A stretch of DNA of 64,000 nt from JAVVXB01 sp036651815 (GCA_036651815.1 JAVVXB010000008.1:31710-95709); one strand, 5' to 3'; positions 55,791 to 64,000 are shown, counted from the first letter of the stretch. The notes: a model not told the origin generated them from the letters alone. A program made the numbers and translations.

Positions 55791-55819
55791 ATTATAACAT
55801 GGGAACGATATCCTTTCAA
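55791..55819 (-). promoter_or_regulatory. promoter of the deacetylase gene
   Basis: On the minus strand TTGAAA (55819-55814), a 17-nt spacer ending in TGT, and TATAAT (55796-55791); the ATG is at 55782. Confidence 0.7.
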
Positions 55820-56192
55820 GCAACACGAACCAAGCAAAACGAAGCATGTTCATGCAAAAACTTGCGTGTCAACTTCACAATATTTTCCGTTAAACATGTA
55901 ATCTTCAAAACAAACTTAAGTGTAGCGAATATTTTTGCTTTTCGGATCTGTTTCTAAAAATAATTGTGGGTCTGATTGGATTATTTATTAATAAAGGTAT
56001 GTAATTGGCAGCGGCGCAGGAGATCAGTCTAGAATCTGGAGCGAAAAATAACAAGAAGATGCCGAAAACTTGTTGCATTTCGTCTTTATCTTCCGTGCAT
56101 TGTACTTAATATTCGAAAACGTCTGTAAAGGCCCGGGATCTTCACTCATTATTGTTTTTAATGATAACATGGCGGCGGGGGGAATTGTCAAT
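55820..56192. other. intergenic, nothing recognised
   Basis: A/T-rich sequence between the deacetylase promoter and the terminator at 56193. No start codon with ribosome binding site, no repeat and no RNA fold was recognised. Confidence 0.35.
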
Positions 56193-56228
56193 TAGGGAGT
56201 CCATCATCATTGGATGATGGACTCCCTA
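56193..56228. terminator. strong hairpin terminator after the Tim44-like gene
   Basis: A perfect 16-bp stem (56193-56208 / 56213-56228) with a 4-nt loop, 31 nt beyond the stop of the minus-strand gene. The tail is A/T-rich rather than a clean T run. Confidence 0.7.
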
Positions 56229-56259
56229 TTATGTTTGCAACATGTTTCCGATATCTATT

Positions 56260-57246
56260 TCAATTGCTCTTTTGCGAAATACCTTTGATGACGGACAACG
56301 CCCAGTCATGATCGGCAAGCGTGATGACCGTATTGCAATATGGGCATTTACCCGACTGATTAATTGATAACGGCGCCCCACAGTTCGGGCAATTGATCTC
56401 GGTCATTTCTGCCTGTTTCAGCGTTAATTTATCTTTCTGACGAATCAGTTTCCAATCGTAGGTCATAAATAGTTCCTTGGTTTTATTGCCGCTGACAATC
56501 TCTCCCGTCTGATCATTTTGGGTGTAATCGCAGATGCGCGTTTGCAGGCGAATGACAAGAACGTCGTTATCGCCTTCCACGGCATACCGTTGAATATGTG
56601 CATTCAGCACCGCAATTCGTTCCACGTGATTGGTCAGTCCCTGCTGTTTTAACACATCTAACTGCCGTGCCATCTGGTTAAACAGCGTATCGGTCATAAT
56701 CGCACGCATAGGTTCCCAGTCATGGCGCTCCCACGCTTGTTGCATTTGCACATACTGATTTCCGATTTTCTCAAGCAACGCTTGTTCATTGAAATTTGGA
56801 TCTTTCTGCTTAAGCGTTTCGATAGGTAACCCGGGTTCCTCCTGTTGCGCTTGATACAATTCTGTGCCTTTTTTGACTTTCTTTGACTTAATAAAGAAAT
56901 ACACGACCGCGATTACAATTGCAAATAAGATGAATAACAGAAAGTCGGTGCCGAATCCGTCATCATCGACTTTATTTCCACTGTTTTCAGAATCGCTTAA
57001 TATGCTGTCGGCAAGCACTCCGGAACCAAATGATTCGATGTCATTTGAGCTGGAAGTATCCCAATCGGAATCACTGCCCCAGTCAGAGCTCGAACCCCAA
57101 TCTGTATTACTGCCCCAATCTGCGCCGCCACCCCAATCAGTGTCACCGGAAAAACTGCCTGCATCCGCTATTGAGAAGGAGGTAACTGTAAGTATTAGCA
57201 GCAGGGCAAATCCTACTGCACAAAATTGCCGCCATTGTCTCTTCAT
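56260..57246 (-). CDS. Tim44-like membrane protein with zinc ribbon
   Basis: A 328-residue protein: N-terminal signal (FALLLILTVTSFSIADA), a low-complexity segment built on repeated DWGS units, one transmembrane helix (FLLFILFAIVIAVVYFFI), a Tim44/Lsr2-like import-motor fold domain (YVQMQQAWERHDWEPMRAIM) and a C-terminal zinc ribbon (CPNCGAPLSINQSGKCPYC). The start at 57246 follows AAGGAGT; longer forms lack support. Proteins of this build are common in Clostridia and unstudied. Confidence 0.82.
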   Translation of the reverse strand: MKRQWRQFCAVGFALLLILTVTSFSIADAGSFSGDTDWGGGADWGSNTDWGSSSDWGSDSDWDTSSSNDIESFGSGVLADSILSDSENSGNKVDDDGFGTDFLLFILFAIVIAVVYFFIKSKKVKKGTELYQAQQEEPGLPIETLKQKDPNFNEQALLEKIGNQYVQMQQAWERHDWEPMRAIMTDTLFNQMARQLDVLKQQGLTNHVERIAVLNAHIQRYAVEGDNDVLVIRLQTRICDYTQNDQTGEIVSGNKTKELFMTYDWKLIRQKDKLTLKQAEMTEINCPNCGAPLSINQSGKCPYCNTVITLADHDWALSVIKGISQKSN

Positions 57247-57358
57247 AATTAATACTCCTTGGATTGATCTTATTTCATCATAATACAAATATGCACGTTG
57301 GTAAAGACATATTCTCCTGTCATAACGCATACAAGTCTTTCAGACGGAGGAATCTTAT

Positions 57359-57826
57359 ATGTGTCGTTTATTCTATTGGATCATGGTTTGTCTGCTGATA
57401 TTTACCGGCTGCAGCACCAAGCAAAGCACAGAACTAAAAGAACATGAGGCGACTGCCGCAATGGCGTATGCACTGGCTGCAACACTATATATGCCCGATG
57501 ACAACGGGAGTCTTCGTGTGGAGACAAAATTGCTACCGTGGGAAGCAAATATGCCGCTTTACGTGCTGTCCTTTTTGCCAATTGGATCGGATGTCACGTA
57601 CGATTTCCAGATAGATCATGGGATTATGTTGTTAGACATTGCGCATTTTCCAGTATTTGATGATGCAAAGAGTGAGCAGTGTGCTGTTGCAAGCATTGTA
57701 AACACCCTGCTTTCTTTACCGGATATTGACTGTGTGGAGCTACGCTTTGATGGCGAACAACTCGTTTCGCTTAAAAAAGGTACAGTAGTTGGAGAACCAT
57801 TTGAAACATTGATTGCAATTGCCTAA
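57359..57826 (+). CDS. GerMN-domain lipoprotein
   Basis: A 155-residue lipoprotein with a lipobox ending at Cys18 (LIFTGC) and one GerMN-like domain: ATLYMPDDNGSLRVETKLLP and AVASIVNTLLSLPDIDCVEL with FDGEQL. GerM takes part in spore cortex assembly and germination. GGAGG precedes the ATG by 8 nt. Its stop overlaps the stop of the convergent ogt gene by 4 nt. Confidence 0.82.
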   Translation: MCRLFYWIMVCLLIFTGCSTKQSTELKEHEATAAMAYALAATLYMPDDNGSLRVETKLLPWEANMPLYVLSFLPIGSDVTYDFQIDHGIMLLDIAHFPVFDDAKSEQCAVASIVNTLLSLPDIDCVELRFDGEQLVSLKKGTVVGEPFETLIAIA

Positions 57827-58290
57827 GCGCGTTGCTCCAATGCTAAGAGATCGCGTTTGATCGCAATCCCGGCTGCAAAGCCAGTCAGCGCACCTTGCGC
57901 GCCAATCACGCGATGGCATGGTATCACAATCAGCAAGGGATTGTGATGATTTGCCGCGCCCACAGCACGTGATGCGCCTGGTTTGCCGATGATGCGGGCA
58001 ATCTCGCCATAGGTGCGCGTTTGTCCATACGGAATGGCGGTTAATGCATCCCATACCTGCCGCTGAAACGCAGTGCCGCTCGTCACTTGATAGGGGAAAT
58101 TAAATATTTTGCGCAGCCCTGCGAAGTATTCCGTCAATTGCTGCGCTGCTTGTCGCACACAAGCCGGTGCGTTACCCGTTTCGCCAACAGTGGAGATGCA
58201 TTCTTGAATTTTGATTGAAGTAACCATGTTTGCCTCAACCCCAATCATCAATGAGCCGATCGGCGTATGCAATCCATAGATCTGTTCCAA
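57823..58290 (-). CDS. ogt: methylated-DNA-protein-cysteine methyltransferase
   Basis: A 155-residue DNA repair protein that removes O6-alkyl groups from guanine onto its own cysteine. The acceptor cysteine is in VIPCHRVIG; the HTH region is FQRQVWDALTAIPYGQTRTYGEIARIIGKPGASRAVG. The start codon is TTG with GGAGG about 13 nt upstream. Length matches Ogt. Confidence 0.93.
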   Translation of the reverse strand: MEQIYGLHTPIGSLMIGVEANMVTSIKIQECISTVGETGNAPACVRQAAQQLTEYFAGLRKIFNFPYQVTSGTAFQRQVWDALTAIPYGQTRTYGEIARIIGKPGASRAVGAANHHNPLLIVIPCHRVIGAQGALTGFAAGIAIKRDLLALEQRA

Positions 58291-58334
58291 ATCGTCAAAT
58301 ATCCTCCTGTTTTCTATTCATCATACAGCATTTG

Positions 58335-58343
58335 TGTTATACT
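58335..58343 (+). promoter_or_regulatory. extended -10 promoter
   Basis: TGTTATACT before the coiled-coil membrane protein gene. Confidence 0.45.
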
Positions 58344-58375
58344 ATCAAAAGAAATAGGGAAAGGATGTGTCGTTT

Positions 58376-58909
58376 GTGGAAGAAATCAAGTTACCGGAAC
58401 AAGGCATTGCCGAAACGTCATCCAAAGCATCCGAAGATCATATGCAGGATAGCTTTGGTACGCTGGATTATGTCAAAGAACTGTTTCTACAAGGAATCGA
58501 GCAAGAAAAGCGTGATCGAAAAAAGCTTCGCATGCTGCGGCTTTGTACAATTTTCATCGGAATTATGATGGTAACATTGGTACTCTCCGCTATATTAGTT
58601 GGACCGTATTTCCAATCTGCCGTTCGAGATTTCCATGCAATTACGGAGAAAGTTCAGGAAATCAATGTTCAAAAGTTGACCGCTCAGATTGATCAATTTC
58701 TAACGGATGCGACCGTCTCCATTAACACGGTGGGACAAGCGGCCGGAAAGCTTAGTGAGTTGGATATGAAAGCACTGAACGATGCCATATTGGAATTAAG
58801 CAAAACCGTGGAAATCTTCGGTAAAATTGATATTGGGAAGATGAACGCTTCGATAGAAACGCTATATAATGCCACGGAAAAGCTGAGCAAGTTTAAACTA
58901 TTTGGTTGA
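58376..58909 (+). CDS. coiled-coil single-pass membrane protein
   Basis: A 177-residue protein with a cytoplasmic charged N terminus, one transmembrane helix (LCTIFIGIMMVTLVLSAILV) and a long C-terminal helical/coiled-coil region. GTG 58376 has AAGGA 10 nt upstream; GTG 58367 is too close to it. No family recognised. A terminator follows. Confidence 0.65.
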   Translation: MEEIKLPEQGIAETSSKASEDHMQDSFGTLDYVKELFLQGIEQEKRDRKKLRMLRLCTIFIGIMMVTLVLSAILVGPYFQSAVRDFHAITEKVQEINVQKLTAQIDQFLTDATVSINTVGQAAGKLSELDMKALNDAILELSKTVEIFGKIDIGKMNASIETLYNATEKLSKFKLFG

Positions 58910-58937
58910 TATCCCCCTATCAAATAGGACCAAGCTT

Positions 58938-58970
58938 AAAAGAACGCATCTATATAGGCGCGTTCTTTTT
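58938..58970 (+). terminator. terminator of the coiled-coil protein gene
   Basis: 10-bp stem (58938-58947 / 58960-58969) with a 12-nt loop and a T5 end. Confidence 0.75.
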
Positions 58971-58975
58971 CTGAT

Positions 58976-59500
58976 TCAATGCGAAACAATGGGGGAGGGA
59001 AAGTGGCCAAAGGTGTCTCTGTTCTTGACATCCGTTGTTCGCTCAGAAATGGATATCTTCATTGAGAATTTACCGCGCTTTCCAGCCCGCCGTCGCTTGC
59101 CTTTTTGCCGTAGATTTTGTATGGTGACTGCTGGAAGAATCCCGAAATAGAGCCAATTGCAGATGGTTTTGCAGCTGACAATTTCCAATGTCACGGTGCT
59201 TCCAATTTGTTCCGGCGGCCAGGTTGCCAGCAGCTTTTTTATGATACTTGCGACTCAATCATCGGTACGCTTTCCCCTTTGCTTGGAGCGTGCTGTAGAC
59301 TGAACCTGCACGGCCTCTCCCAGATTAGTCTGTGCCGGCTATATGCGAGAAACCTCAAGGGCCTATGCTGGCGCAATGTCGCTCTGGTTTTCGAGTGATT
59401 GCTCTATGCAAACAGCCCCTTGACAATAATTCTTGTGCTTAAGCGATTGCTCTGTGCAAACAGCACATTGTCAATAATTCTTGTCTCTGGCATCGCTCAA
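58976..59500 (-). mobile_element. IS30-family transposase relic
   Basis: The minus strand encodes pieces of an IS30-type transposase in one frame broken by stops: IEQSLENQSDIA and LEVSR from the helix-turn-helix region, then LLATWPPEQIGSTVTLEIVS, TICNWLYFGILPAVTIQNLR, QKGKRRRAGKRGKF and ERTTDVKNRDTFGH, ending at 58976 before the DDE catalytic core. Without terminal repeats or the catalytic domain it cannot move. Confidence 0.8.
59397..59490. repeat. tandem 48-nt duplication in the IS30 relic
   Basis: Copies start at 59397 and 59445 (GATTGCTCTATGCAAACAG / GATTGCTCTGTGCAAACAG, both followed by TCAATAATTCTTGT or its GACAATAATTCTTGT form). The unit falls in the 5' part of the transposase relic. 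Confidence 0.7.
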
Positions 59501-60130
59501 ATGGGGTAAAATGGAAGTGACTCATAGTGCTGCCTTCGTGTTGTAGTTGTCGTAACAACGCCATTCTACACGTTGGTTGCCCTATGGGTTATTCTTTTGT
59601 CTAGGCTTGGCGGGGCACTTCATTTTGCATGTTATCATACAAACGGGTATCAAGTTGGAAAGATATCGATGAAAGAACAGACGGTAATTTTTCTTAAAGC
59701 GAGTTAATTATATCCAAACAAAAATCTTTTTCCGCATCATCATCCATGAAAACAGACTTCTTTTCGACCCTATATCAATCGTTCGGATAAGAACCATAGA
59801 ATGGGTGCTACCGCGTAGTGCAAGAACGGCCGCTGGTATAGATCTGACGGCTACTTTTGAATGAAGTATGATTCAATTTAAACCGTCGCAACGGATAGTC
59901 ATCTTTTATATCTGCCGCATTGCAAACACTCGAAATAGCGCGGCGATTCTATTGGATTCTGGACATAGATTCACATGAATGCAGGTTTATAAATGTACGC
60001 CTTATTTCGAAAATAAACGTCCTGGGTGCATTGCACAATACGGGTAAATATGATACCGTATTCATTAACCAATTCATATGTAACGATATCGCGTTCAATC
60101 CATTGAACATCAGAAGAATGGAGGTTTCGA
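59501..60130. other. 600-nt intergenic stretch, nothing recognised
   Basis: Between the IS30 relic and the polyferredoxin gene there is no convincing gene, repeat or RNA. A GGAGG box closes it, just before the next ATG. Confidence 0.4.
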
Positions 60131-60553
60131 ATGCCTTACACCATCACTAAAAACTGTATTGGCTGCACAGCGTGCGCCAAAATTTGCCCGGTGGAAGCCA
60201 TCGACGGAGAGCCGAAGCAGCAGTATGCAATCAATCAAAAACGTTGTGTTTCCTGTGGCGTCTGCGGGCGCATTTGCCCCAAAGGAGCCGTGCTGGATGG
60301 CCACGAAAATCCATGTGAGTCCGTACCGCGTTCAAAATGGAAAAAGCCAGTGATCGACATAACCATTTGCAGCGCATGCAGCATGTGCGTCGCCATCTGC
60401 CGTGCAGAAGCCTTGCAGATTTCTCTGCCGACGTATCCGGGCGATTATCATGTGCATGCATTGCTTGCCGAGGCGAAAAAATGCGTGGGGTGCGGACTGT
60501 GCGCAAGGGAGTGTCCGCTGCATGCCATTGAAATGCGGGAGGTGGAAGCATGA
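60131..60553 (+). CDS. polyferredoxin with four 4Fe-4S motifs
   Basis: A 140-residue electron carrier with four cysteine sets: CIGCTACAKIC, CVSCGVCGRIC, CSACSMCVAIC and CVGCGLCAREC, each followed by a proline or alanine consistent with 4Fe-4S binding. It overlaps the AOR gene by ATGA and should be its redox partner, passing electrons from aldehyde oxidation to the ferredoxin pool. Confidence 0.92.
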   Translation: MPYTITKNCIGCTACAKICPVEAIDGEPKQQYAINQKRCVSCGVCGRICPKGAVLDGHENPCESVPRSKWKKPVIDITICSACSMCVAICRAEALQISLPTYPGDYHVHALLAEAKKCVGCGLCARECPLHAIEMREVEA

Positions 60554-62442
60554 GGTTGCCAGTCTATGCAAAAATTGATCTCAACACCAACAAGGTGGAA
60601 CGATACGAAATATCCGAAAGGCTCTATCGCAACTACATTGGGGGGAAGACCCTAGGGGCAAAGCTGCTGAGCGACCTGACCCCGGCCGGTTTAGACGCGC
60701 TGTCCCCGGAAGCCATGATGATTGTGAACACCAGCCCTGCAAATGGAACCGGCGCACCCAGTTCCAGCCGGTTCAATCTGACATTTAAGAATGTGCTGAC
60801 CGGTGGAATTGCGTCCAGCAACTGCGGCGGCCAATTTGGCGTAATGATGAAACGTGCAGGCTACGACGGCCTGATCATCATCGGAAAGGCGAATCATCCG
60901 ATCAAGATAGTGATTGTGGACGGCAACGTGACCATCGAGGATGCTACAGAATTATGGGGGATGGATGCGGAGCAGACGCAGGAAGCACTACCTAAACGAT
61001 ATGGGAAGCTGGTCATCGGGCCTGCGGGCGAACATCTGGTGCGTTACGCCTCGGCGGTATCCGGCGAACGTGTGGCAGGCCGGTGTGGTGCGGGTGCGGT
61101 GCTGGGTAGCAAGCAGATTAAGGCAATTATTGCCTATGGAACAAAGCATCCGGAGATCTATAATCAGAAAAAATTCGATCGGTATGTGAAAAAATGGGTG
61201 AATTTTTTGCGAAATCACCCTATGACCGGTGAAAGTCTACCAACCTACGGCAGCGCGGGACTGGTCAGCAAGGCAAACTCCACCAATGCGCTGCCCACGC
61301 ACAATTTCAAGTACGGGCATACTGTTGGGGCGCACTATGTCAGCGGGGAAACGCTGACCGATCAAAATCTTGTGCGCAACAGCAGTTGCATCTCCTGTCC
61401 AATCCGTTGTGAACGGCGCGTGATGGTGGATGGCAAGGAGGTCAAGGGGCCGGAGTACGAGACCTGCGGTTTTTTCGGACCGAATATCGATGCAATTAGC
61501 ATGGAGAATATGTTCAAGCTCAACTATCTATGTGATATTCTGGGCATGGATACAATCTCGATGGCCTCTACAATTGCGTTTGCTATGGAACTTAAAGAGA
61601 ATGGAATTGCAGATTTTCATGTGGACTTTGGCAACTCGGACAATCTATTTGAGGTGACAGAAAAAATTGCCCGCCGGGAGGGAATCTACAGCGATCTGGC
61701 CAATGGCAGCAAATGGATGAGCGAAAAATACGGTGGCAAGGAATATGCCATGCATGCCAAGGGGCTTGAAATGGCAAGCTACGAGCCGCGCAGATCCGTT
61801 GGCATGGGACTTGGATATGCAACGAGCAACCGCGGCGGGTGCCATCTCAACGGCGGCTATTTGGCGTTGCTGGAATCCGTGGGCGTGCTGCTGACTGATC
61901 CGCTGTCCACAAGCGCGAAGCCAGCGCTGACGGTGTTTCTGCAAAACGGACTGGAGGCCATTTCCGCATGCGGCTTCTGCCTGTTCAGTGCGCAGTCCTT
62001 TGTGCCTGCTATCTTTTTCCGATTAGGGCCGCACCATTGGTTTACACGCATGGTGGGCAACGTTGCTACCCATATGGGTGGCCCGGTGCGGGCGTTGCTT
62101 GCGATGATGCCGCTTGTGCGTTTTAATTCGCTCTTCCTGTTTCCACAGGCGGAGGCCTGTAGATTGATTACCGGATTGCCTCTGTATACGGGCAGCTTTG
62201 TGAAGCTGGGCGAGCGTGGGTTCAATACGGAACGGCTTTATAATTTACGGGAAGGTTTGACGGGTGCAGACGACAGTTTGCCTGATCGACTGACCAAGGT
62301 GCCGCAGGATCCAAATAATCCGAGAACCGTTGTGCGGCTGGATCTGATGCTGCCAAAGTATTATGCAATTCGCGGTTGGGATGAAAACGGTTTACCTACT
62401 AAAAAACGTTTACGAAAGCTGGGAATATCTGCATGGCAATGA
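60550..62442 (+). CDS. aldehyde:ferredoxin oxidoreductase family, tungstopterin enzyme
   Basis: A 630-residue AOR-family enzyme oxidising aldehydes to acids with a bis-pterin tungsten (or molybdenum) site and a 4Fe-4S cluster. The cluster ligands start with Cys280, Cys283 and Cys287 (CxxCxxxC) and the fourth is expected in SACGFC. The N-terminal beta domain has GGKTLGAKLL and TSPANGTGAPSSSRFNL, and EYETCGFFGPN follows the cluster. Operon with a polyferredoxin and a MoaD-like protein. The exact aldehyde is unknown; detoxification of dietary or fermentation aldehydes is one possibility. Confidence 0.92.
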   Translation: MRLPVYAKIDLNTNKVERYEISERLYRNYIGGKTLGAKLLSDLTPAGLDALSPEAMMIVNTSPANGTGAPSSSRFNLTFKNVLTGGIASSNCGGQFGVMMKRAGYDGLIIIGKANHPIKIVIVDGNVTIEDATELWGMDAEQTQEALPKRYGKLVIGPAGEHLVRYASAVSGERVAGRCGAGAVLGSKQIKAIIAYGTKHPEIYNQKKFDRYVKKWVNFLRNHPMTGESLPTYGSAGLVSKANSTNALPTHNFKYGHTVGAHYVSGETLTDQNLVRNSSCISCPIRCERRVMVDGKEVKGPEYETCGFFGPNIDAISMENMFKLNYLCDILGMDTISMASTIAFAMELKENGIADFHVDFGNSDNLFEVTEKIARREGIYSDLANGSKWMSEKYGGKEYAMHAKGLEMASYEPRRSVGMGLGYATSNRGGCHLNGGYLALLESVGVLLTDPLSTSAKPALTVFLQNGLEAISACGFCLFSAQSFVPAIFFRLGPHHWFTRMVGNVATHMGGPVRALLAMMPLVRFNSLFLFPQAEACRLITGLPLYTGSFVKLGERGFNTERLYNLREGLTGADDSLPDRLTKVPQDPNNPRTVVRLDLMLPKYYAIRGWDENGLPTKKRLRKLGISAWQ

Positions 62443-62681
62443 TCAAGTATTACGCACCGATGCGCAGTATTGTAGGGATGGAGACCGAAACGGTTGCTGC
62501 CGCCAGCATTGCAGAGGTACTGACGCATATCAAAACCGCGCATGGCAAAGAGGCATACAAGGCGGCCAAGAGCGCACTGATCGTTGTAAATGATGTAAGT
62601 ATTGGCCTTTATCGCGGCAAAAAGACAGCGCTCAAAAAACAAGACACCGTTGGCTTTTTGCCGTTGTGCGGCGGTGGCTGA
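62433..62681 (+). CDS. MoaD/ThiS-like sulfur carrier
   Basis: An 82-residue ubiquitin-fold protein ending in CGGG, the C-terminal di-glycine expected of MoaD-type sulfur carriers used to make molybdopterin or tungstopterin. It overlaps the AOR stop; ATG 62439 (ATGA overlap) is an alternative start that would give MIKYYAP, the more usual N terminus. Its place right after an AOR gene suggests a dedicated role in cofactor supply. Confidence 0.82.
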   Translation: MAMIKYYAPMRSIVGMETETVAAASIAEVLTHIKTAHGKEAYKAAKSALIVVNDVSIGLYRGKKTALKKQDTVGFLPLCGGG

Positions 62682-62693
62682 TGTTTTTGTGAA

Positions 62694-64000
62694 TCATTCC
62701 AATAGATCCCATGTAGTGGTGTCGCACTGTCCCGCGTCATTGCGGCCGGCAGATTGCACGCGGCCATCCTGCGTAAGCCCCACATAGTGCGTGGCGCTTG
62801 CGGCAATGGCGGTTACGTTGTGCCAGTCAGAAAAGGAAACCGCATCATCCGCACGGAAGAAACGGGCTGATACATGTCCGTCCCGATCAAGGGCAAGAAT
62901 CGCCGTTGACGTACAAACAACGGCGATTTTATTGTTCCATGCGGATAGATCAAGGAAGGTCGAGACGATGGTGCCATCGGCCTTCAGTCCGGCACTGCAG
63001 GCGGTGGCAGCGGAGATGCTGACCAAGTCGAAATAAGCTTCTGTGATCAATTCTCCCCGGGTGCTAACGGCCTGGCCGTTCTGCATAACGCCCATCAAAG
63101 CAAAACTGCCAGCGGATAATGTTGTAATATCTTGCCAAGATTGCGTAGCATAGGTTTGAAAACCAGTTTGGAGCAGGTCGCCGCGTTCGTTCAGTGCCAC
63201 GGTATTGTAGCCACCTGCATTGATGCACGCTACCTCCGTCCAATTGGCAACCTCGCACTGCCCATATTCGTTATTGCCCGTTGCAACCACGGTACCATCG
63301 CTTTTCAGCCCAACGGTATGATACGCACCAGCAGCAACCATCACGATATTCGTCCACGCGGATACATTGCACTGACCATCGGTGTTGGAACCGGTGGACA
63401 GCACGGTGCCGTCGTTTCTGACGGCTACGGTGTGCGCATATCCTGCGGCAATCCGGCCTTGTGGCAGGACATTTCGCAGTTCAGCCAACTCGCTGCGAAA
63501 TGCGAGCTGCTCCGTGGTCAGTCCCGTTAGAATGCCTACCAGTGCACTGGCATCGGCGGTTCCGGTCAGGGACATGGCCGACAAACGTGCATAATCATCC
63601 GCTTCTTCATAGCTGCCAAGGGCATAGAATGAACGCATCGCGTCTTCATAATGTCCATATTCATACCGTTCCAGGGCATATTGATATCGACTGTTCAGAT
63701 ATCGATCTGACGCATCCCGATAGGCACCGAGCGCGGCATACTGTTCACTGGCTTCTAAATAGTCGCCATCGGCATCGTACATGAGCGCTTGTTCATAACC
63801 GTTAATAAGCAGTTTTTCAGCTGCGTCTCCATAATCTTCAGCTGCACGGTAGAGTGGGAGCGCTTTGTTAATTTGCCCGTCGGTTGCGTATGCTTCTGCA
63901 CAAAGATAGTAGCATTTTTTCAGAAGCACTTCGGATTGCGCATCCTGCGGAATGGACTTGAGCAGGGACTCGGCTTGGGTATAGCGGCCGGCCGCCAGAT
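62694..64000 (-). CDS. TPR-like + RCC1-repeat protein (5' end outside window)
   Basis: At least 435 residues, open to the window edge. The N-terminal part seen here (to about residue 170) is a set of degenerate tetratricopeptide-like helices (YTQAESLLKSIP; EYGHYEDAMRSFYALGSYEEA). Then come about six RCC1-type blade repeats such as AGYAHTVAVRNDGTVLSTG, AGAYHTVGLKSDGTVVATG and ASATHYVGLTQDGRVQSAG, forming a beta-propeller. The start lies beyond 64000, so a signal peptide or other domain cannot be judged. Convergent with the MoaD-like gene, 12 nt away. Confidence 0.82.
   Translation of the reverse strand, partial: LAAGRYTQAESLLKSIPQDAQSEVLLKKCYYLCAEAYATDGQINKALPLYRAAEDYGDAAEKLLINGYEQALMYDADGDYLEASEQYAALGAYRDASDRYLNSRYQYALERYEYGHYEDAMRSFYALGSYEEADDYARLSAMSLTGTADASALVGILTGLTTEQLAFRSELAELRNVLPQGRIAAGYAHTVAVRNDGTVLSTGSNTDGQCNVSAWTNIVMVAAGAYHTVGLKSDGTVVATGNNEYGQCEVANWTEVACINAGGYNTVALNERGDLLQTGFQTYATQSWQDITTLSAGSFALMGVMQNGQAVSTRGELITEAYFDLVSISAATACSAGLKADGTIVSTFLDLSAWNNKIAVVCTSTAILALDRDGHVSARFFRADDAVSFSDWHNVTAIAASATHYVGLTQDGRVQSAGRNDAGQCDTTTWDLLE

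Noticed and set aside
59397..59490. CRISPR array
   Set aside because: Only two copies with a 48-nt period and no spacers; it is a tandem duplication in a transposase relic. No CRISPR-type spacing occurs elsewhere.
59920..60150. A 76-residue open frame before the polyferredoxin
   Set aside because: No ribosome binding site or family similarity, and it overlaps the well-supported start of the polyferredoxin.

Overview
This 64 kb window looks like a chromosomal stretch of an anaerobic, spore-forming Firmicute of the class Clostridia. The indicators are purine-rich ribosome binding sites of the AGGAGG type, frequent TTG/GTG starts, a SpoIIP-type amidase, a GerMN-domain lipoprotein, a flotillin/NfeD pair, a DUF4317 protein, a Cys T-box riboswitch ahead of cysE-cysS, and an aldehyde:ferredoxin oxidoreductase with its own polyferredoxin. 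No rRNA, tRNA, CRISPR or prophage module was seen. The species cannot be named from the sequence alone.

Layout. 0-6.6 kb: a DeoR regulator and an L-rhamnose-type catabolic operon (isomerase, class II aldolase, rhamnulokinase, and a fused dihydroxyacetone-kinase-like protein) closed by a strong terminator. 6.6-9.4 kb: a large DUF11-repeat protein and a small protein that share a helical module, probably surface or spore-surface components. 10-11.1 kb: a DUF4317 protein, then about 1.2 kb of decayed DNA. 12.3-25.5 kb: a one-direction glycan locus with a GT2 enzyme, a GT11 and a GT10 fucosyltransferase, two related fucosyltransferase-like genes (one a pseudogene), a flippase-like ABC protein, Gmd, an FkbM methyltransferase, a GDP-fucose-synthase-like reductase, a cupin, a DegT aminotransferase, a VioB-like acyltransferase and a membrane acyltransferase. 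Together they point to a glycan carrying L-fucose and an N-acylated 4-amino-6-deoxy sugar, both branching from GDP-4-keto-6-deoxymannose.

26-33 kb: a small acidic protein, oligoendopeptidase F, an SOS-type Y-family polymerase with two LexA-like boxes, a DUF362 ferredoxin protein, an EamA transporter and a SpoIIP-like lipoprotein. 33-39 kb, minus strand: a frameshifted NTF2-like gene, a split chromate transporter, a PIG-V-like mannosyltransferase, and the NfeD / zinc-ribbon / FloA cluster. 39-42.5 kb: the T-box cysE-cysS unit and a small membrane protein. 42.5-50.5 kb: a MarR-controlled heterodimeric ABC exporter, a divergent hflX whose long N-terminal extension carries a JAMM-like metalloprotease motif, a PAP2 phosphatase and a peptidoglycan-binding NlpC-like protein.

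50.5-54.7 kb is a gene graveyard (GNAT, VOC and XRE pseudogenes) around an intact Crp/Fnr regulator and a divergent DUF606 transporter. The remainder holds a polysaccharide deacetylase lipoprotein, a Tim44-like zinc-ribbon protein, a GerM-like lipoprotein, Ogt, a coiled-coil membrane protein, an IS30 relic, the polyferredoxin / tungsten-type AOR / MoaD-like operon, and an RCC1-repeat protein that runs off the right edge.

The signals most worth following are the JAMM-HflX fusion, the branching fucose/perosamine-type glycan locus with its recently broken transferase, three genes whose promoters sit so close to the start codon that leaderless mRNAs are predicted, and the Crp/Fnr palindrome placed as expected for class II activation.
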